This document shows, in pieces, positions 23,731-30,757 of a stretch of DNA of 36,818 nucleotides. A model generated the notes under the pieces. The model made no database searches. It was not told where the DNA came from and saw only the letters and a program-made list of their open reading frames with translations. How positions within the stretch are numbered: position 1 is the first letter of the stretch; each line of letters starts with the position of its first letter. Both the position numbers and the translations under genes were made by a program. The stretch covers positions 1 to 36,818 of the forward strand of contig CALFGU010000244.1 of assembly GCA_937877685.1 (NCBI GenBank), read 5' to 3'. This DNA comes from an uncultured Prevotella sp. GTDB taxonomy: Bacteria; Bacteroidota; Bacteroidia; Bacteroidales; Bacteroidaceae.

Positions 23731-25245
23731 ATGGAAAATATTCTTTATCTCTCTACCTTTGTGTTCATCCCCTTGGTGATGCTCTTAGGTTTGTGGTTGG
23801 CGAAAAACGTCAATCAAGTACGTGGTGTGATGGTTGCTGGTAGCACAGCGCTTCTTGCTCTTGCCATCCACCTTACCGCTCGCTTCTTGGGCGACCGTGC
23901 TGCGGGTGAAACGGCAGAAATGCTCTACACGGGCGCCATCTCTTGGTTCGAACCCCTCAACATCTGCTACTCTGTAGGTGTCGACGGCATTTCCGTAGCG
24001 ATGATTTTGCTCTCAGCGATTATCGTGTTTACAGGAACCTTTGCTTCTTGGCAACTCAAACCCCTCACGAAGGAATATTTCCTTTGGTTCACCCTCCTCT
24101 CTATGGGGGTGTTTGGTTTCTTCATCAGCATCGACATGTTCGCCATGTTTATGTTCTATGAAATCGCCCTCATTCCCATGTACCTTTTGATTGGTGTTTG
24201 GGGTAGCGGTAAGAAGGAGTACTCTGCCATGAAACTCACCCTCATGCTCATGGGTGGTTCCGCCTTCTTGATGTGTGGTATCTTCGGTATCTACTTCGAT
24301 TCAGGCGCCTCAACGATGAACATTCTTGACATTGCGAAACACGGTGTGACACTCGATAATCAATACTTGTGGTTCCCCATGACCTTCGTAGGTTTCGGTG
24401 TACTTGGAGCCTTGTTCCCCTTCCACACTTGGAGTCCCGACGGTCACGCTTCTGCGCCCACCGCCGTATCTATGCTCCACGCGGGTGTGTTGATGAAGCT
24501 CGGGGGCTACGGTTGCTTCCGCATCGCCATGTATCTCATGCCCCAGGCGGCACACGAATTGGGTTGGATTTTCCTTATCCTTACGGGTATCTCCGTTGTT
24601 TACGGCGCCTTCTCAGCATGCGTACAGACCGACTTGAAGTACATTAATGCCTACTCTTCAGTGTCTCACTGTGGTCTCGTGCTCTTCGCCATCTTGATGA
24701 TGAACGAAACTGCCTGCACAGGTGCTGTGCTTCAGATGTTGAGCCACGGTTTGATGACCGCCCTCTTCTTCGCCCTCATCGGTTTCATTTACGGTAGAAC
24801 GCACACACGCGACATCCGCGAACTCTCAGGATTGATGCGCATCATGCCCTTCCTTTCTGTATGTTATGTGATTGCCGGTTTGGCAAACCTCGGTCTCCCA
24901 GGCTTGAGTGGTTTCGTGGCAGAAATGACTATCTTCGTAGGTTCATTTGAAAACACAGGCGCATTCTACACTACGCTCACCATTATTGCTTGTACGAGTA
25001 TCGTAGTGACGGCGGTTTACATCCTGCGCCTTGTCGGAAAGATTCTTTACGGCACCTGCACGAACGAACACCATCTCCACCTCACTGACGCCACATGGGA
25101 CGAACGCTTCTCTGTGATCTGCCTCATTGCTTGCGTTGCAGGTTTGGGTATCGCTCCCCTTTGGGTAAGCAACTTGATTGGAGATGGCGTAGCGCCGATT
25201 ATCAACCAATTGGACAAATTCATTGATCTGAACCCGTTTATGTAA
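23731..25245 (+). CDS. nuoM: NADH-quinone oxidoreductase subunit M
   Basis: A 504-residue antiporter-like subunit. The TM5 glutamate is kept (Glu144, MFYEIALIPMYLLIGVWG) and so is the lysine of the next helix (AGVLMKLGGYG, Lys256). By my reading, the TM7 lysine found in most NuoM proteins before PLHxW is replaced by Leu225 (VGFGVLGALFPFHTW). Other motifs, DGHASAPTAVSMLHAG and LAFSSISQ-like NAYSSVSHCGLV, are present. I believe this Leu is common to Bacteroidales NuoM, so it is not a defect of this copy, but that needs an alignment. A family-B element follows. Confidence 0.95.
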   Translation: MENILYLSTFVFIPLVMLLGLWLAKNVNQVRGVMVAGSTALLALAIHLTARFLGDRAAGETAEMLYTGAISWFEPLNICYSVGVDGISVAMILLSAIIVFTGTFASWQLKPLTKEYFLWFTLLSMGVFGFFISIDMFAMFMFYEIALIPMYLLIGVWGSGKKEYSAMKLTLMLMGGSAFLMCGIFGIYFDSGASTMNILDIAKHGVTLDNQYLWFPMTFVGFGVLGALFPFHTWSPDGHASAPTAVSMLHAGVLMKLGGYGCFRIAMYLMPQAAHELGWIFLILTGISVVYGAFSACVQTDLKYINAYSSVSHCGLVLFAILMMNETACTGAVLQMLSHGLMTALFFALIGFIYGRTHTRDIRELSGLMRIMPFLSVCYVIAGLANLGLPGLSGFVAEMTIFVGSFENTGAFYTTLTIIACTSIVVTAVYILRLVGKILYGTCTNEHHLHLTDATWDERFSVICLIACVAGLGIAPLWVSNLIGDGVAPIINQLDKFIDLNPFM

Positions 25246-25246
25246 A

Positions 25247-25362
25247 GAGGTTGTAAGGTCATAAGGTTTTGAGGTTGTAAGGACCATGCGGACTAAAGTT
25301 CCCAGTGCGTCTTCCCCTCCCCTTATAACCTTAAAGCGAAGCGACCTAAAAACCTCCCACCT
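25247..25362 (+). repeat. Palindromic junction element, family B copy 2 (nuoM/nuoN)
   Basis: The left arm 8-mers are GAGGTTGT, AAGGTCAT, AAGGTTTT, GAGGTTGT and AAGGACCA. The core is CCATGCGG (25284-25291). The AAGCGAAGCGACC module starts at 25334, and the right arm words are TTATAACC and AAAAACCTCCC. It starts 1 nt after the nuoM stop and ends 9 nt before nuoN. Confidence 0.85.
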
Positions 25363-25371
25363 TAATTAGTT

Positions 25372-26841
25372 ATGGATTATTCACAATTCTTATCAATGCA
25401 CGCCGAGCTTTCGCTCCTTGCAGTGATTCTCATACTCTTTATTGCGGACCTCTTTATGTGTCCCGACAAGAAGAGCGGGAAGGGTGTTTATAACACCTGC
25501 TTGCCTGCGGTTCTTCTGTTGGTACACATCGTCCTCAACTTGTTGCCTTGCGCTTCGTGTGGCACGACGGAAAGTTTCACCGCCTTCGGTGGCATGTATG
25601 TGCACACACCCATGATGACGGTCGTAAAGAGCATCCTTTCTGTCGGCACACTTATCGTGTTCTTGATGGCACACAAGTGGCTCAGCCGTGAGGAAAACTT
25701 GGTGAAGCAGGGCGAATTCTACCTGCTCACACTCTTCACCCTCCTCGGCATGTTCTTCATGATTTCTGCGGGCCACTTCCTCATGTTCTTCATCGGTCTT
25801 GAGTTAGCATCTGTGCCCATGGCGGCAGTCGTGGCATTCGACAAGAAGCGCTACGAAAGTGCTGAGGCAAGCGCTAAGTTCATTCTCCTCGCCCTCTTCT
25901 CTGCTGCCCTTATGCTCTACGGCATGTCGTTGCTCTATGGCGCTACAGGTACGCTCTACCTCGAACCTATGGGACAGGCGTTGGCTGCAAACTCATGGAC
26001 GCCGCTCACCGTAGCAGGTCTCGTGCTCATTATCTCAGGTTTGGGCTTCAAGATTTCACTCGTGCCTTTCCATCTTTGGACTGCCGACACGTATCAAGGT
26101 GCTCCCACAGTCGTAACGGGTTACCTCAGTGTGATTTCTAAGGGTGCCGCAGCCTTTGCCCTCTTCACCATCCTCGTGAAGGTGTTTGGCGCAGCGGGTT
26201 ATGTAGAAATGTGGAACGAGATATTCTTCTGGCTCATTGTCCTCTCCATTACCTTGGCAAACCTCTTTGCCATTCGCCAACAGAACCTCAAGCGCTTCAT
26301 GGCGTTCTCAGCTATCTCACAGGCAGGTTACCTTGTGTTAGGATTGATGGACGGTTCCGCGCAAGGCATGACCTCCCTCGTGTTCTACCTCTTCGTGTAC
26401 ATGGCAGCCAACCTCGGTGCGTTTGCCGTGATGAGCAGTGTAGAGGAAAACAGTGGTAAGATCAACATCTGCGATTACAATGGGCTCTATAAGACCAACC
26501 CCAAGTTGGCATTCCTCATGACGCTCTGCCTCTTCTCCTTGGCAGCTATCCCCCCCTTCGCAGGTTTCTTCTCAAAGTTCTTCATCTTCATGGCTGCCTT
26601 CAAGGGTGGTCACGTGTTGCTCGTCTTCATCGCCCTCGTGAATACGGTAGTGTCGCTTTACTACTACCTCCTCATCGTGAAGGCAATGTACATCCAACCC
26701 AACGAGTCGCCCATTGCCACCTTCCGTTCTGATAACTACACCCGCCTCGCACTCCTCATCTGCACCGCAGGTGTTGTGTTCCTCGGCATCGCCAGCATCG
26801 TTTACAATTACATCGATGCCCTCAGTTACGGATTGCTTTAA
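25372..26841 (+). CDS. nuoN: NADH-quinone oxidoreductase subunit N
   Basis: A 489-residue antiporter-like subunit, the last of the operon. It has the TM5 region FFIGLELASVPMAAVVAFDKK with its glutamate, the TM7 lysine in GLGFKISLVPFHLWTADTYQGAPT, and GYLSVISKGAAAFAL with the next lysine. The C-terminal LCLFSLAAIPPFAGFFSKFFIF matches the family. A strong intrinsic terminator lies 20 nt after its stop, closing the nuo unit. With NuoL and NuoM it gives the three antiporter-type modules. Confidence 0.96.
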   Translation: MDYSQFLSMHAELSLLAVILILFIADLFMCPDKKSGKGVYNTCLPAVLLLVHIVLNLLPCASCGTTESFTAFGGMYVHTPMMTVVKSILSVGTLIVFLMAHKWLSREENLVKQGEFYLLTLFTLLGMFFMISAGHFLMFFIGLELASVPMAAVVAFDKKRYESAEASAKFILLALFSAALMLYGMSLLYGATGTLYLEPMGQALAANSWTPLTVAGLVLIISGLGFKISLVPFHLWTADTYQGAPTVVTGYLSVISKGAAAFALFTILVKVFGAAGYVEMWNEIFFWLIVLSITLANLFAIRQQNLKRFMAFSAISQAGYLVLGLMDGSAQGMTSLVFYLFVYMAANLGAFAVMSSVEENSGKINICDYNGLYKTNPKLAFLMTLCLFSLAAIPPFAGFFSKFFIFMAAFKGGHVLLVFIALVNTVVSLYYYLLIVKAMYIQPNESPIATFRSDNYTRLALLICTAGVVFLGIASIVYNYIDALSYGLL

Positions 26842-26861
26842 AACATGATATTTACTTAAAC

Positions 26862-26902
26862 TGAGCGTGTTACACAGGACAGTGTGGCACGCTCATTTTT
26901 TA
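26862..26902 (+). terminator. Intrinsic terminator of the nuo operon
   Basis: TGAGCGTG pairs with CACGCTCA, continued inward by ACAC/GTGT, and the stem runs into T6. It sits 20 nt after the nuoN stop. Confidence 0.88.
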
Positions 26903-27240
26903 GTCTTCAAACAAAAATAGAAATAGCGCTTCTAAAGAGTATTATTCGGCGCCGAATAAGTATTATTGTGCGCGCAATTTGAGTTATTGTTTTTCGGTTC
27001 ATAATTTCAAGTAAAAAGGCGTCCATTTATTGAGCAATTTATGTAGTCGCAAACTTGCTTCATTTAATTCGAAGTTTACAACGTTTACAATAGGACTTCG
27101 CCTTCACTAAGGGAAAGAAGAAAGGATAAAATGAGAGAACTTGGGAGCGTTATTCCCATCCCCATGTTGGAGTAAAAGAATATTTGCTCTCACAGAAATG
27201 AATAATTCCTTGCATACATCAGGAAGAGAACGGGAAAATC
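26903..27240. other. 340-bp gene-free stretch with short palindromes
   Basis: No ORF with family features is present. The sequence contains a perfect 18-bp palindrome, a second palindrome-like unit 21 bp on, and an inverted repeat CGAAGT...ACTTCG near 27080-27110 around two copies of GTTTACAA. These may be protein-binding sites for the operon that starts at 27276. Confidence 0.5.
26940..26978. promoter_or_regulatory. Tandem palindromes, possible operator
   Basis: TTATTCGGCGCCGAATAA (26942-26959) is a perfect 18-bp palindrome. GTATTATT before its centre recurs 21 bp later, in front of a second palindromic core, TGCGCGCA (26969-26976). A third, weaker GTTATTG...CATAAT unit follows. The 21-bp spacing puts the two on the same face of the helix. 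Confidence 0.4.
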
Positions 27241-27269
27241 TTTGCTATTAAAAAAAAGATGTATCTTTG
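27241..27269 (+). promoter_or_regulatory. Bacteroidetes promoter for the glycosyltransferase operon
   Basis: TTTG (27241-27244), 17 nt, TATCTTTG (27262-27269). The -7 box is exact and the spacing 2 nt short of ideal. The box ends only 6 nt before the ATG, so the transcript should be leaderless or nearly so. Confidence 0.7.
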
Positions 27270-27275
27270 CAATCT

Positions 27276-28370
27276 ATGAAATATTCTGTAATTATCCCCG
27301 TTTATAACCGTCCTGATGAAGCGCAGGAACTTTTGGAAAGTTTAGTGCAACAGGAAATGCAGGATTTTGAAGTGATCGTTGTGGAAGATGGTTCCTCTAT
27401 TCCTTGTAAGGAAGTGGTGGAGCAGTTCAGCAATCGCTTGGATGTGAAGTATTTTACAAAACCCAATAGTGGACCGGGGCAGACTCGTAATTACGGTGTA
27501 GCGCGTGCTGAAGGCGAGTATGTTTTGATTCTTGATTCGGATGCCGTTTGCCCACCGAGATACATTGCTGAAGTAGAAGCGGAATTGCAGGCGAATCCTT
27601 GTGACGCCTTTGGCGGACCTGACCGTGCGCACGAGAGTTTTACGCCCATGCAAAAGGCGATTAACTATGCGATGACTTCGTTCTTCACCACGGGAGGTAT
27701 TCGTGGGGGAAAGAAGAAGTTGGATAAGTTCTACCCCCGCTCCTTTAATATGGGCGTGCGTAGGGAAGTGTATAACGCTCTTGGCGGTTTCAGCGAAATG
27801 CGCTTTGGTGAGGACATCGACTTCTCCACTCGTATATTTAAGGGTGGGTATGCGTGTCGCTTGTTCCCCGAAGCGTGGGTGTGGCATAAGCGCCGTACGG
27901 ACCTTAAGAAGTTCTTCAAACAAGTTCACAACTCGGGAATTGCACGCATTAACCTAACGAAGCGCCATCCCGGAACGTTGAAACTCGTGCACCTACTTCC
28001 TGCCGTCTTTACCCTTGGAGTAATCCTCTTGCTGTTAGCGTTCATAGTGGGACTCATGCTTATCGGAGCAAATATGTTTGCCATATTGGCAAGTGTCACA
28101 GGCGGAACCTCCGTGAGTATGCTTTGGGTGGGAACCTTCCTTGGAGTGATGATAAGCATTTGTGCGCTAACCCCTCTCATTCTTTATAGTCTACTGATTT
28201 TTGTGGATTCCCTCCGTCAGAATCATTCTGCAAAAGTTGCAACGCTCAGTATCCAGGCCTCCTTTGTGCAACTTACTGGTTACGGCACGGGTTTCCTCCG
28301 CGCTTGGTGGGAACGTTGTGTGTTGGGCAGAGGAGAGTTTGAGGCGTTTAAGAAGAATTTTTATAAGTAA
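27276..28370 (+). CDS. Family 2 glycosyltransferase with C-terminal membrane anchor
   Basis: A 364-residue GT2 enzyme. The GT-A domain opens with MKYSVIIPVYNRPDEAQELL, followed by VIVVEDGSS, the nucleotide-sugar contact region PGQTRNYGV and the metal-binding Asp motif LILDSDAVCP. The later GEDIDFSTRI supplies the likely catalytic acidic residue. Two hydrophobic segments near the C-terminus (about 245-270 and 285-315) anchor it in the inner membrane. Acceptor and sugar are unknown; cell-envelope glycan synthesis is likely. The ATG at 27276 is chosen over a TTG at 27267 because that TTG overlaps the -7 promoter box. The gene heads a probable seven-gene run. Confidence 0.92.
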   Translation: MKYSVIIPVYNRPDEAQELLESLVQQEMQDFEVIVVEDGSSIPCKEVVEQFSNRLDVKYFTKPNSGPGQTRNYGVARAEGEYVLILDSDAVCPPRYIAEVEAELQANPCDAFGGPDRAHESFTPMQKAINYAMTSFFTTGGIRGGKKKLDKFYPRSFNMGVRREVYNALGGFSEMRFGEDIDFSTRIFKGGYACRLFPEAWVWHKRRTDLKKFFKQVHNSGIARINLTKRHPGTLKLVHLLPAVFTLGVILLLLAFIVGLMLIGANMFAILASVTGGTSVSMLWVGTFLGVMISICALTPLILYSLLIFVDSLRQNHSAKVATLSIQASFVQLTGYGTGFLRAWWERCVLGRGEFEAFKKNFYK

Positions 28371-28532
28371 GGTTATAAGGTTGTGAAGGCGCTTTGCTTT
28401 AAGGTTTAAGGGAGGCGACTAAAGGTCTTTAGAGTCTTTAAGGTCATTAAGGACTCTAAGGTCAATGACGCACGGGTTAGTCATCCCCCGCATGGACCTT
28501 AAAACCTCATAACCTTAAAGCCTCATAACCTT
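28369..28532 (-). repeat. Palindromic junction element, family B copy 3, reverse orientation (glycosyltransferase/radC)
   Basis: Read on the minus strand, the 8-mers AAGGTTAT, GAGGCTTT, AAGGTTAT, GAGGTTTT and AAGGTCCA lead to the core CCATGCGG (plus-strand 28488-28495). The AAAGCAAAGCGCCTT module sits at the far end (28386-28400). This is the same order as the other B copies but inverted relative to the genes. It overlaps the last bases of the glycosyltransferase stop codon and ends 9 nt before radC. Confidence 0.85.
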
Positions 28533-28541
28533 CGTCAATTC

Positions 28542-29234
28542 ATGGACCACTCAAAACTTACCATCGCCCAATGGGCGGAAGAAGATAAACCGCGCGAGAA
28601 ACTTGAAGCACTCGGAGTGGAGGCACTGAGCAAGGCGGAACTGTTGGCGATTCTGATTGGTTCAGGTTCGGCAGACGAAGATGCAGTAGCCCTAACCAAG
28701 CGCATACTTGCCGACGTGGGGGATAACCTCTATGAATTGGGCAAACTTTCGATTGCTGATTTGCAACGCTATAAAGGCATTGGTCCCGCAAAGGCAATAA
28801 CCATCAAGGCTGCTTGTGAACTCGGCAAGCGGCGGTCGGAAGAAAAAGCGCGTGAGCGTAAGAAGATTGACTCTGCACAAGCGGCGGTCGATTTACTTAA
28901 AGAATACATGCGCGACTTGACACACGAAGAATGCCACGCAATTCTTTTAGACATTTCGCTGAAACTCATTGATACCGTTCTTGTGGGTAAAGGCACTACG
29001 GATGCTTCACTTGTTGACGTTCGCCACGTGCTTCGCGAAGCAATCCTTCGCAAAGCTTCGCGCATCATTCTTTGTCACAACCACCCGTCAGGGAATCTAA
29101 CGCCCAGCAGACAGGATGACCAACTCACGCAACGCCTAAAACTTGCGGCGGAACACCTGCAAATTCCCCTCATTGACCATATCATCATTTCTTCCGAAGG
29201 GTATTATAGTTACTCGGAGGAAGGGAAAATCTAG
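28542..29234 (+). CDS. radC: RadC family JAB-domain protein
   Basis: A 230-residue protein with the usual two parts. The N-terminal helix-hairpin-helix-like region contains EALSKAELLAILIGSGS and YKGIGPAKAITIKAACELG. The C-terminal JAB/MPN domain has the metal motif HNHPSGNLTPSRQDD near residue 180, with an upstream glutamate. The name RadC comes from an old repair phenotype that was later disproved; the true role is uncertain, and metal-dependent hydrolase activity is plausible. The stop codon TAG is formed by the first bases of a family-A element. Confidence 0.93.
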   Translation: MDHSKLTIAQWAEEDKPREKLEALGVEALSKAELLAILIGSGSADEDAVALTKRILADVGDNLYELGKLSIADLQRYKGIGPAKAITIKAACELGKRRSEEKARERKKIDSAQAAVDLLKEYMRDLTHEECHAILLDISLKLIDTVLVGKGTTDASLVDVRHVLREAILRKASRIILCHNHPSGNLTPSRQDDQLTQRLKLAAEHLQIPLIDHIIISSEGYYSYSEEGKI

Positions 29235-29359
29235 AGTACAGATAACAGAGCACAGAGTACAACTCCGTGCGGATTGTTGTTCTGATTTTACTCTGCTGAT
29301 GATACTCAAAAACTTAACACACTTAGAAGTTGTACTCTGTACTCTGTGCTCTGTACTCT
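29233..29359 (+). repeat. Palindromic junction element, family A copy 2 (radC/DUF59 gene)
   Basis: The left arm is 7-mers with one variant, CAGAGCACAGAG, the core CCGTGCGG (29265-29272) and a right arm of GTACTCT units with the matching variant CTCTGTGCTCTG, displaced by one 7-mer. 29 of 32 arm positions pair ungapped. It begins within the radC stop codon and ends 9 nt before the next ATG. Confidence 0.88.
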
Positions 29360-29368
29360 AAACAAACT

Positions 29369-29689
29369 ATGACTCCAGAAGAAAGACTCCAAATAGAAGA
29401 GCGCATTATTGACGTGCTCAAAACAGTTTATGACCCCGAAATTCCTGTGGATATTTATGCCCTGGGATTGATTTATAAGATTGACCTCAACGACGATTAT
29501 TCCGTTGACATAGACATGACCCTTACGGCGCCTAACTGCCCTGCGGCCGACTTTATCGTAGAAGATGTGCGCATGAAGGTGGCGGGTATTCCGCAAATTA
29601 CGGACGCCCGCGTCAACCTTGTGTTCGAACCCGAGTGGGACAAGGACATGATGTCGGAAGAGGCGAAGTTGGACCTTGGATTTATGTAA
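29369..29689 (+). CDS. MIP18/DUF59 family iron-sulfur assembly protein (SufT/PaaD-like)
   Basis: A 106-residue small protein with the DUF59 core: ERIIDVLKTVYDPEIPVDIYALGLIYKI, a DMTLTAPNCPAADFI loop with the conserved cysteine, and VNLVFEPEWDKDMMSEEAKLDLG at the end (motifs cited in short: VYDPEIPVDIYALGLIY, TLTAPNCP, WDKDMMSEEAK). Relatives help mature or target Fe-S clusters. The ORF extends upstream through the family-A element as MYSVLCALYSK, but that extension is repeat DNA. The start at 29369 gives the family length. Substrate proteins are unknown; the Fe-S-rich NuoB/I and IspH are possible clients (inference). Confidence 0.9.
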   Translation: MTPEERLQIEERIIDVLKTVYDPEIPVDIYALGLIYKIDLNDDYSVDIDMTLTAPNCPAADFIVEDVRMKVAGIPQITDARVNLVFEPEWDKDMMSEEAKLDLGFM

Positions 29690-29692
29690 AAT

Positions 29693-29843
29693 AGAGTACA
29701 GATAACAGAGTACAGAGTACAACTCCTTGCGGGGTTAATTTACTCGTTGAAAAACTATTCGCTCAGCAGTTGTACTCTGAACTCTGTCTGTTGTACTCTG
29801 TAATCTAAAAAAGTTGTACTCTGTAATCTGTACTCTGTACTCT
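29693..29843 (+). repeat. Palindromic junction element, family A copy 3 (DUF59 gene/lpxH)
   Basis: A left arm of AGAGTAC/AGATAAC 7-mers, the core CCTTGCGG (29725-29732) and two right-arm blocks in series (from about 29770 and about 29810), each opening with GTTGTACTCT. The doubled right arm suggests partial duplication. It ends 6 nt before the lpxH ATG. Confidence 0.88.
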
Positions 29844-29849
29844 AAAAAA

Positions 29850-30614
29850 ATGAAACCCATATATTTTCTCTCTGACGCTCATTTAGGAAGTCGTGCCATA
29901 CCCCACGCACGTACTCAGGAACGCAGGCTCGTAAATTTCCTTGACAGCATCAAGCATAAGGCAGGTGCTGTTTATCTTTTGGGAGACATGTTTGACTTTT
30001 GGCATGAATACAAACTCGTTGTGCCCAAGGGATACACGCGTTTCTTAGGGAAGATTTCGGAACTCACCGACATGGGCGTAGAAGTGCATTTCTTCATTGG
30101 TAATCACGACCTGTGGGTGGGTGATTACTTGGAAAAGGAGTGTGGTGTTATTCTGCATCGCGAAGGTGTCGTAACGGAACTCTATGGTAAGACCTTCTAT
30201 CTTGCGCATGGCGATGGTTTGGGTGACAATGACTGGAAGTTCAAATGGTTGCGCCGCTTGTTTCACAACAAACTCTGCCAGCGCCTCTTTGCTGCCGTAC
30301 ATCCCCGCTGGGGTATGGATTTCGGACTGGCATGGGCAAAACACAGTCGCTTGAAACGCAAAGACGGCGTTGAACCTCCCTATATGGGCGAAGATAAGGA
30401 ACACCTTATTATATATGCCAAGGAGTATTTAAAGAATCACCCTGACATTAATTACTTCGTCTTTGGTCACCGCCACATAGAACTTGACCTCATGCTCAGC
30501 CGTACGGCACGCGTGGCCATTCTTGGGGATTGGATTTCACTTTTCTCCTATGCTGTGTTCGATGGAGAGCACTTCTTTATGGAGCAATATATAGAGGGAG
30601 AGACGGAACCATAA
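29850..30614 (+). CDS. lpxH: UDP-2,3-diacylglucosamine diphosphatase, LpxH-like
   Basis: A 254-residue calcineurin-like metallophosphoesterase. The metal motifs occur in order: FLSDAHLGS, LLGDMFDFW, FIGNHDLWVGDYL, LAHGDGLGDND and VFGHRHIELDL. The pattern matches LpxH, which cleaves UDP-diacylglucosamine to lipid X and UMP in lipid A synthesis at the inner-membrane face. The LpxH-type region between the HGD and GHRH motifs is long and basic. An apparent longer start (MYSVICTLYSKK) lies in the repeat and is rejected; the ATG at 29850 gives the family N-terminus. Other UDP-lipid phosphodiesterases of the family are possible. Confidence 0.88.
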   Translation: MKPIYFLSDAHLGSRAIPHARTQERRLVNFLDSIKHKAGAVYLLGDMFDFWHEYKLVVPKGYTRFLGKISELTDMGVEVHFFIGNHDLWVGDYLEKECGVILHREGVVTELYGKTFYLAHGDGLGDNDWKFKWLRRLFHNKLCQRLFAAVHPRWGMDFGLAWAKHSRLKRKDGVEPPYMGEDKEHLIIYAKEYLKNHPDINYFVFGHRHIELDLMLSRTARVAILGDWISLFSYAVFDGEHFFMEQYIEGETEP

Positions 30615-30615
30615 T

Positions 30616-30742
30616 AGAGAACAGATAACAGAGTACAGAGTACAACTCCGTGCGGGATAATTACTCTTTGACAATAATTCACTCAGCAACTGTTCTCTGT
30701 ATTCTAAAAAAGTTGTACTCTGTACTCTGTTATCTGTACTCT
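30616..30742 (+). repeat. Palindromic junction element, family A copy 4 (lpxH/ABC ATPase)
   Basis: This is the cleanest copy: the 32-nt left arm (30616-30647) and 32-nt right arm (30711-30742) are complementary at 31 of 32 positions. The core is CCGTGCGG (30648-30655), with about 55 nt of AT-rich spacer. It starts 1 nt after the lpxH stop and ends 15 nt before the next ATG. Confidence 0.92.
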
Positions 30743-30757
30743 AAAAAATTAAGCATC

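Noticed and set aside
30616..30742. Family-A hairpins as intrinsic terminators
   Set aside because: The stems are long, but the arms are AT-balanced and a spacer of about 55 nt separates them. The A-rich sequence after the right arm is not a T tract on the coding strand. They also lie between genes that look co-transcribed.
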